In this document: piece by piece, positions 58,333 to 64,000 of the stretch | How the letters are laid out: each line of letters opens with the position of its first letter | Position numbering within the stretch: position 1 is the first letter of the stretch | Translations under genes and position numbers: made by a program | Notes under the pieces: generated by a model | The model's database searches: none | What the model saw: only the letters and a program-made list of their open reading frames with translations | Told to the model about the DNA's origin: nothing | Source of the DNA: Stenocarpella maydis | Taxonomy: Eukaryota > Ascomycota > Sordariomycetes > Diaporthales > Diaporthaceae | Reading direction: 5' to 3' | Assembly (NCBI GenBank): GCA_002270565.1 | Contig: NQMI01000073.1 | Coordinates: 62,001-126,000, forward strand | Length of the DNA stretch: 64,000 bases

Positions 58333-58758
58333 TGAAAGATCAAGGGTTTATATTCGGAATACGTTATTAGGCGGTTGTTAAGCAATATTATTAACTAACA
58401 ATAATCACTAGCTATAAGGCTATCCAATATTGGGATTAAATACTTAGATTAACAACTAAAGAGTCTATTCTATAAAAACTATCTACTATGGTGATAACTA
58501 TATCCGTATATATGCTCCAACTCTTCAGTGGCTTATAGACTCACATATCGAGCCATCAAGCTATTACACGAGGCTCAATACTTCATCCTTTAAGCGGGCT
58601 TGCATGGCTTATAACCAAGCGTTGCAAGCTAAACCCTAACCCTAACAAGGTGGCGTTACTAATCGGATTAGGCAGGACGACCTTTTTGGGAGCCGTTTCC
58701 TGTCCTGCGGGGTTATCTTCTGCAGTAGTCAGTCATTAATATATATTAGCCCATAACA
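58333..58758 (-). repeat. Gypsy 3' LTR
   Basis: On the + strand it runs TGAAAGATC...CCATAACA, so it is bounded by TG...CA (426 bp). Immediately right of it, 58759-58787 is a pyrimidine-rich run (polypurine on the minus strand) consistent with the polypurine tract that precedes a 3' LTR, so the element is minus-strand. A CCCTAACCCTAAC word sits inside near 58633-58646. No matching 5' LTR is visible. Confidence 0.75.
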
Positions 58759-61285
58759 CTATCTCCCTCCTTACTTCTTTTATCCCCAAAAGTATTCCGT
58801 AAGTTATTTTCATTCATTAGTACCTCTATTTATGCCTTCCTAATCCGTTATATCATCTGGAGTTAAGAATTCCCGGGTTTCTAAATCATCTTGTCGTTCC
58901 AGGAAAGTCAAGCAATATAATTCCTTATTATTTACTATTCTGCAGAACGCTATCACTATGCAACCTTATTCTTCTTGCAAGGCGCAGGGCATCAAGAGTT
59001 GTAAGGTCTTAGAGAAGGCCTCCAGTCATTATACTGAGTGTATTTAGCAGCAGCAGTTAAAGTGCGATATCCTGGAACTAAATAACTCTAAGGACCTTTT
59101 ATATATCTCAGCTTAGCATTAAAAACTAGAGGACGAGATTAAAGAGTTGGAGGAGAAGCTCCTTTATTTATATAAATAGAAGCATATATAGCGTGAGCGG
59201 ATGTCTCGGGCTATCCATTAGGGTTTATTAAATTTGGATGAGTTAGATTATATAGAAAAGGAGGAAGCTAATGCTAAGCAAAAGCGGATTACTAAGCAGT
59301 CTACCGAGGTAGTTTACCAAAGTTCCACTAAGAAGGCTAGTAGGATGGTAGCGTAAGAGGCATGGCTGCATTCTGAGAGTAAAGTAGGAGTTTTTAATTA
59401 AAGTTCCTTAATGGATAATAGTACTAGTTGGTCTGAATTTATAGGTACTGGTAATAAGGATAGTAAAGGAAATGCGCCTATGGGTAGCTCATCTTAGTGC
59501 CTGATTCTTATTACTGGGAATGGAACTTATTTAATCGTTATCTAACTAGTCTTAGCTCCTAGCCGTCCTTAGTCTTTTAGTTATACTGTATCATTCTAAT
59601 CTTATTTTTCTATAACTAGTATTCGCTAGGGTATAAGGTATAAATACTAGTATTCATTTAGATAGGTTTTAAGTGTAACCAATATTTAGGTTGTTAGTTA
59701 GATAGGGCGACTGGTATTAGTATGCTTTTCTAAGGGGTTAACTAGTTACTAGCTTCTAGTTATTCCCATTATAATTAGTTCCCTATTGGTTGTTTTCCCT
59801 ATTTCAGCCGCAAAGTCTGGGATTCATTATATAGTTTTATTATAACATTAGTTTATTATAGCTTATTATATATAGGGTTTTTAGGCTGCATTCCTAATTT
59901 CTAGAACTATTCTATAGTAGTCCGTACATAGTACTTTTCAAGTTTATCATAATAGTGGGTCAAGTTTTAGGCTAGTTCCCATATATTTTCACTAGAGTTA
60001 TAGCCTTTTTACTTAATAAGGTACTCCATTATCCCTTAGTACTATCTTAAGTTCATAATATTTTCCACTTTATATTCCTTATTATATTTATTAAGGGTTT
60101 TAATTTATATTTTAAGTTTTATATTTTTATATATTGGTTCTAAGAGTAAGATATAAAAGATTGGGTATTATTTTATTCCTTTAGGTAGTAAGAGTTTATA
60201 ATTAGTATTTAAGAGTTTTCTTGAAATTTTAAAGGGGCTGATTTTCTTATAAATTAAGCTTTTTATTAGGTTGCTTGGTTTTAATATTTTAATAAAGGAG
60301 GTAGACCTTATCTTTCTCCTTAAGAATTAGTCCCTTAATTCTTTTCTGATTTATATATTTTGATATTCGTTCTTATATAAAAGAAAGTTCTACTTAGATA
60401 TCCTTCTGGATTTATCTAATTTATATTGCTTTTTATTCCGCTAATTCTACTAGAGTGTTATCTAGTAGTAATTTATAGTATGCCTGAGGTTCATATCTGT
60501 AGAGTGTAAAGAAAGGTGACTGCTTAGTTATACTAGTAGTTATGCTATTATAGGCAAACTGTGCTAATAGTAGTAGTTCAACCTAATTATCCTATAATTA
60601 GTTAATATAGTATCGGAGGTATTATTCTATAATCTGGTTGATTTATTTTATTTATTTATCTGTTTATAGATATACTATTATTAAAAGCTTATGCCTTGCT
60701 CCAAGTTGCTTTATTAGTAACTTCTAAAAGTTTAATATAAAGAGCTTATCTCTATCTAAAATAATTTTATATAGCATTTTATGGTTGCTTATAATGATTT
60801 ATAAGAATATATATGCAAGTTCTTCTGCAGTGCTAGCTTCCTTATATAATATGAAGTATATATACTTGCTTAGTCTATAAACCACTACTAGAATACTATT
60901 ATACAGTACTCTAGTTAAGGGTTCTTATAAGAGAGGTAGCTTAATAATAAAGTCTAGGCTAATAGATGACCATACAGCTATAGGTATTAGTAGGGGTTTT
61001 AGCAATCCATACGGTTTATATCTAAAGGCCTTATTTTTATTGCATAAGTCACATTTGCTAATGATATCTTGAACCTTCTCTTTAAGGTTGGGGATCTAGT
61101 AATTCTACTAAATCCTTTTAATTATTACTATAACACCTTAGTAACTATATGCTAGTACTTCATATATTTCTATAATCAACTTATCTTATTCCTTTAGATT
61201 AATAAGGGTTTTTCTAGTTTAAAAGTTAACTTTAATTATGGCATTAAGTTTGTAGTTAAGAATGAGGCTTCTATCTTCTTAAGTT
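58759..61285 (-). mobile_element. RIP-degraded Ty3/gypsy chromovirus, 5'-truncated
   Basis: Minus-strand pol remnants run right to left. The integrase zinc region shows CDLCNKNK (about 61041-61056). The core shows WSSISLDFI (about 60948-60973), LDRDKLFI (about 60740-60759) and NQIIE (about 60625-60640), the D, D, E triad region. The C-terminal region shows LLLLAQFAYNSITTS and KEKDKVYL. A chromodomain follows at about 59940-60110 (EYKVENIMNL and KGYNSSENIWE). Reverse transcriptase, protease, gag and the 5' LTR are absent; the copy stops near 61285. Every block has many TAA/TAG stops. Not functional. Confidence 0.85.
58958..59360 (+). pseudogene. Antisense retroelement-associated zinc-cluster/coiled-coil ORF (decayed)
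   Basis: A plus-strand frame from ATG 58958 reads MQPYSSCKAQGIKSCKVLE, then TECI, QQQLKCDI, a Glu/Lys coiled-coil segment (KLEDEIKELEEKL) and LLNLDELDYIEKEEANAKQ, broken by about seven TAG/TAA stops. The Cys pattern and coiled coil resemble a protein family widespread beside fungal gypsy elements. It lies between the chromodomain end of pol and the 3' LTR, in antisense to pol. Its role in the element is not known. RIP is the likely cause of the stops. Confidence 0.65.
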
Positions 61286-61536
61286 TTAAACACTATTTGT
61301 TAAACGGAACCGCTCAGCAAGGAGTTACCCTAGACTTGCGAGTCAGGCGATTTTCGCTAAGTACGCCCAGTGCGTGCGTGACGCAAGATGAGTTTGGTAG
61401 CCGTAAGTCGATTATTTTGGCCTGCATTTGCACCTTAATTCAGACCTCTGCATTACCCTTATTTCTTACCCAAAAAGTATATAACTTAGTGCATTGGATA
61501 GCTTGATTTCTGAAGTTTATATGTACTTAATTTGGG
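61286..61536. other. Non-coding repeat-like flank left of gap
   Basis: GC rises again here. A short + ORF (61297-61506) has no recognisable domain. A gcatttgcacc word near 61421 recurs in modified form right of the gap (61616 region), suggesting a shared repeat. Confidence 0.35.
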
Positions 61537-61547
61537 NNNNNNNNNNN
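61537..61547. other. Assembly gap (11 N)
   Basis: Eleven undetermined bases inside the repeat block. True missing length is unknown. Confidence 0.99.
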
Positions 61548-62573
61548 ATTGCTAGGGCTATGGTTGGCTGGTTGCTTGGAACCAAAGATGGTGTGTTGGA
61601 AGGGCGAATTTTCCGGCATTTGCAAATTTGCACCAGAGCCTACCGCAGCGTGCCCAGGGGTGAGACGACGTCGGAGGGTATATAAGGAGGGCTTACAGAA
61701 GCCCAACTTAATTCAATACAAAGTTGTCCAGACCATTGTCAATCGTCCGAATTCGCCTCAGAGCACCATACTGCGACCCTGCCGAAACACACACACGCTG
61801 AACTGAATGCTATTCTATAGCATAAATTCATCAGATTAACATTTAATTACAACTTGCTAGTGAGTATATGCTATAAGAAACACCATGATTCCGAGTGGTG
61901 ATAGTTGCAAATATGTAATGATAATGATAACGTTATATGCGTTAATGCCGAAGGGATGCCGATTTGTATGGGGAACGGGTGTGTGTCAACATGTGCGCGT
62001 CACTAGCGCGTTTTTGGCACTCTCGCTTACAAATCAGAATAGTGTGTGCATAGAAGCGAGTAGGTGTTCCTTAACCCGGATTTCAAAGTATAAATGTACC
62101 TGCGGATATGTATATATATCTATATATCTATATGTATATACTACTACGTGTTGTAGGCAATAAGAAGGAGCCTACCCCAGATTGATGGTCCAACGGCCGC
62201 TGCGTGTGGGCCCCTGACGTTGAAAGTGGATTGAGCACCCCAACATTGAACCACTTGAGCCCCTAGACTAACTAATAAAGACGCGGAAGGTGAGCCGCTG
62301 CTTGGTCAAGGCTGCACCTCCCCCCTGTCCAACAAGTCGATTGGCCGGGCCAACTGGCCGGGGGTAGGTACACAGCAGTTGTTGCACTTGGTTGTTGGTT
62401 GGTCCTGCCACTGCAGTCGTATGGTTGGTGTCACTAATACCCATCATACGCTGCCTGCACCTCGGGTGAGTTGGGAATTTCCGTCCTGTGATGTCGTCCG
62501 TCTTTCTTGAGCTTCGTTTGCCCAAGGATCCTCTCCAGGCTCGTCCCTCTGGTCATCCTCGTGGCCTGCCACT
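61548..62573. other. LTR-like fragment and spacer before Nrd1-like gene
   Basis: 61548-61806 contains a TATATAAGGAGG box near 61679 followed by R/U5-like sequence, resembling an LTR promoter; a short ORF over it is not meaningful. The rest has an AT-rich microsatellite (62109-62150, tatatat/tctatat) and the probable Nrd1 promoter. Confidence 0.4.
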
Positions 62574-64000
62574 ATGTCGTCCTCAGTCGATACCCAGGTG
62601 GTCACTATTGACCGCGCATACTTTGACACGCTCGTTCGACGGTAAGTCTCCAATTTCCCCACGCGAAGCTCCTCCCACCTTCTGTTATTTGTCGGGTGCC
62701 CAAGCAGACTTTTTTTAGCTTCAGCCGCACACCTGTTTGCAACCCAGCCTTGGTGGAAAGTTCCGCTACCGTCCGCCTCTGACGTTGATTCTGGTTCTAA
62801 CCTTTGTTCCATTCCCGAGCTGACGACAATCCGTCCACAGTGCCGACTTTGTGAGTTGTGACAGCCCATGCGCCATGGGCTGCTCCAGTTGTGATTTTGT
62901 GGGCTGATATACCTCCTAGAATCGCGAAGACCTCCTCACGCGCCCTGAGATTTCCATTCCCAGGTCAGAGTACGATGGTCTCAAGCGAATCGCCGCCAAT
63001 TACGGTATGCTCCAAGCAAGAGTCCCACCGCTGCCAGATTTATACTCTAACCTCCTCCCTTACAGCAAACTTGAGACAAAGTTTGAAGCGCGGCGGCGTC
63101 AACGAGGCAACGATTGATGTATGTGGTACAAATCAAAAACATGGCCAAAAGCCCACGTGCTACCTGCTTGTCATGAAAGCCCGCTGCGCGAATGTGTCTC
63201 ATATGCTGATTGCTATTACTGCAGCTCCTTAGCAAAGATGATGCCACTCTCGGGCAGCAGACAGCAGCTCCTACCCTAGCCACTGCCAAATCAACCGCCG
63301 ATACTACGGCACCCAACACGCCTCAGTCGCCCGCCTCACGCGTCTGGGCCCCTCGGAGGGTGCCCAACGGCAGTGCACGTCATGAACATTGGGGACAGCA
63401 CCAGAAACCTTTCCATTTCCTCCATTCTCCAACAGACGAGGATGCAGGTGATGATCATTATTCGGTTTCCGGCGGCGAACCAGTTGGCAGCCTCCAGAGG
63501 CAGGCCTACAACGGCCACGCTGCAGTGCGGCCGCACTACGATCTGCAGTGTGCGAGGTCCGTCCTCGTGACCAAGCTACCCGACAACACTACCCATGCCG
63601 ACATCACCGAAGCCGTGCGTGGTGGCCAGTTGCTGGACGTCTACCTGAGGTCTAATGACCGTACCGCAGCCGTGTCGTTCCTTCTCGCATCCGATGCCAG
63701 AGCTTTCTATGATCATGTCAAGCGCCATGACTTGTACATCAACCACAAGCGGGTGAGTGCCTCCTGGCGCAGTCCTGGCGGGGCACCAACCAATTCTGAT
63801 GCTCACGGGCCACAATACTGACAGCTGGCAGGTCGAAATCCGCTGGAATGATCGTCAATTTATTTTATCCGGCCATGTCGCCAACAAGGTCAGCATCGGT
63901 GCCACTCGGAATCTTGTGATCCGGCGCTGCGATCCGCGTTTCACGGAGTAAGTATAAAGTCCCCTCTTATTTTCACTACCGACATGTTGTCTTGTCTATT
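62574..64000 (+). CDS. Nrd1-like RRM RNA-binding protein (3' end beyond window)
   Basis: Six exons visible: 62574-62641, 62841-62850 (10 nt), 62920-63004, 63066-63118, 63225-63752 and 63832-63947; the gene continues past the edge (GTAAGT donor at 63948). The joined N-terminus reads MSSSVDTQVVTIDRAYFDTL, then VRRADFNREDLL, EYDGLKRIAANYANLRQSLKRGG. The first RRM shows ARSVLVTKLPDNTTHADITEAV, GQLLDVYLR and ASDARAFYDHVKRHDLYI, then VEIRWNDRQFILSGHVANKVSIGATRNLVIRRCDPRF. This order matches Pezizomycotina relatives of S. pombe Nrd1, a negative regulator of sexual differentiation that binds mRNA. Role here is inferred. The middle linker is Ser/Thr/Pro-rich. Confidence 0.9.

Noticed and set aside
1..64000. 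CRISPR arrays, operons or prokaryotic defence systems
   Set aside because: Sequence is eukaryotic nuclear DNA with spliced genes; no spaced direct-repeat arrays were seen.

Overview
The window is nuclear DNA from a filamentous ascomycete (Pezizomycotina). The gene set and repeat style suggest a Sordariomycete, probably Hypocreales. Genes carry short introns (about 49-240 nt) with GTRNGT donors, CTRAC-like branch points and YAG acceptors. Homologues are fungal-specific: PacC, Stb3, a KapC-like bZIP, DUF3602, Gfd2/YDR514C and Nrd1. The AT-rich block is full of C-to-T type stop codons, the usual mark of repeat-induced point mutation (RIP). Every assignment rests on reading the sequence and splice signals. 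No database search was run.

Layout. 68-3510 (-) BCAS3-like WD40 protein; 5411-5948 (-) small SnoaL/NTF2-like protein; 6469-9016 (-) ING-family PHD protein; 9675-10794 (-) unrecognised multi-pass membrane protein; 12057-13606 (-) C2H2 zinc-finger protein; 19594-20216 (+) DUF3602 protein; 21269-22158 (-) RLP24, divergent from 22461-22915 (+) Pam18/Tim14; 23311-25341 (-) Gfd2/YDR514C-like DEDDh exonuclease; 26136-28584 (-) Ku80, divergent from 28960-29690 (+) TMEM205/DUF4149 protein; 30003-30455 (-) small protein with an N-myristoylation signal; 31863-33074 (-) DUF1295 membrane reductase-like protein, divergent from 33602-35965 (+) DNA topoisomerase III; 37115-39078 (-) PacC; 43440-44522 (-) Stb3-like Sin3-binding protein; 48000-48903 (+) an uncertain cysteine-rich secreted candidate; 50781-52243 (-) KapC-like bZIP; 57744-61285 a nested, RIP-degraded transposon block (a Tc1/mariner remnant and a chromodomain Ty3/gypsy element), followed by an 11-N assembly gap; 62574 to the window end (+) Nrd1-like RRM protein, running off the right edge.

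The genes form no operon or metabolic cluster. The middle third (20-36 kb) is a dense housekeeping block for ribosome biogenesis, mitochondrial import, end joining and topology control, organised around short divergent promoters. The rest is dominated by transcription and chromatin regulators (ING, C2H2, PacC, Stb3, KapC-like) separated by unusually long gene-free spacers of 4-6 kb rich in microsatellites.

Points worth a second look: an antisense zinc-cluster/coiled-coil ORF between the pol gene and the 3' LTR of the gypsy element; a mitochondrial presequence with an Oct1-type motif and a GC-AG intron on TOP3; micro-exons of 5 and 10 nt in three genes; an ambiguous intron or frameshift in the ING gene; a run of PacC-type GCCARG sites upstream of pacC; and a possible cysteine-rich secreted protein in a gene-poor stretch.
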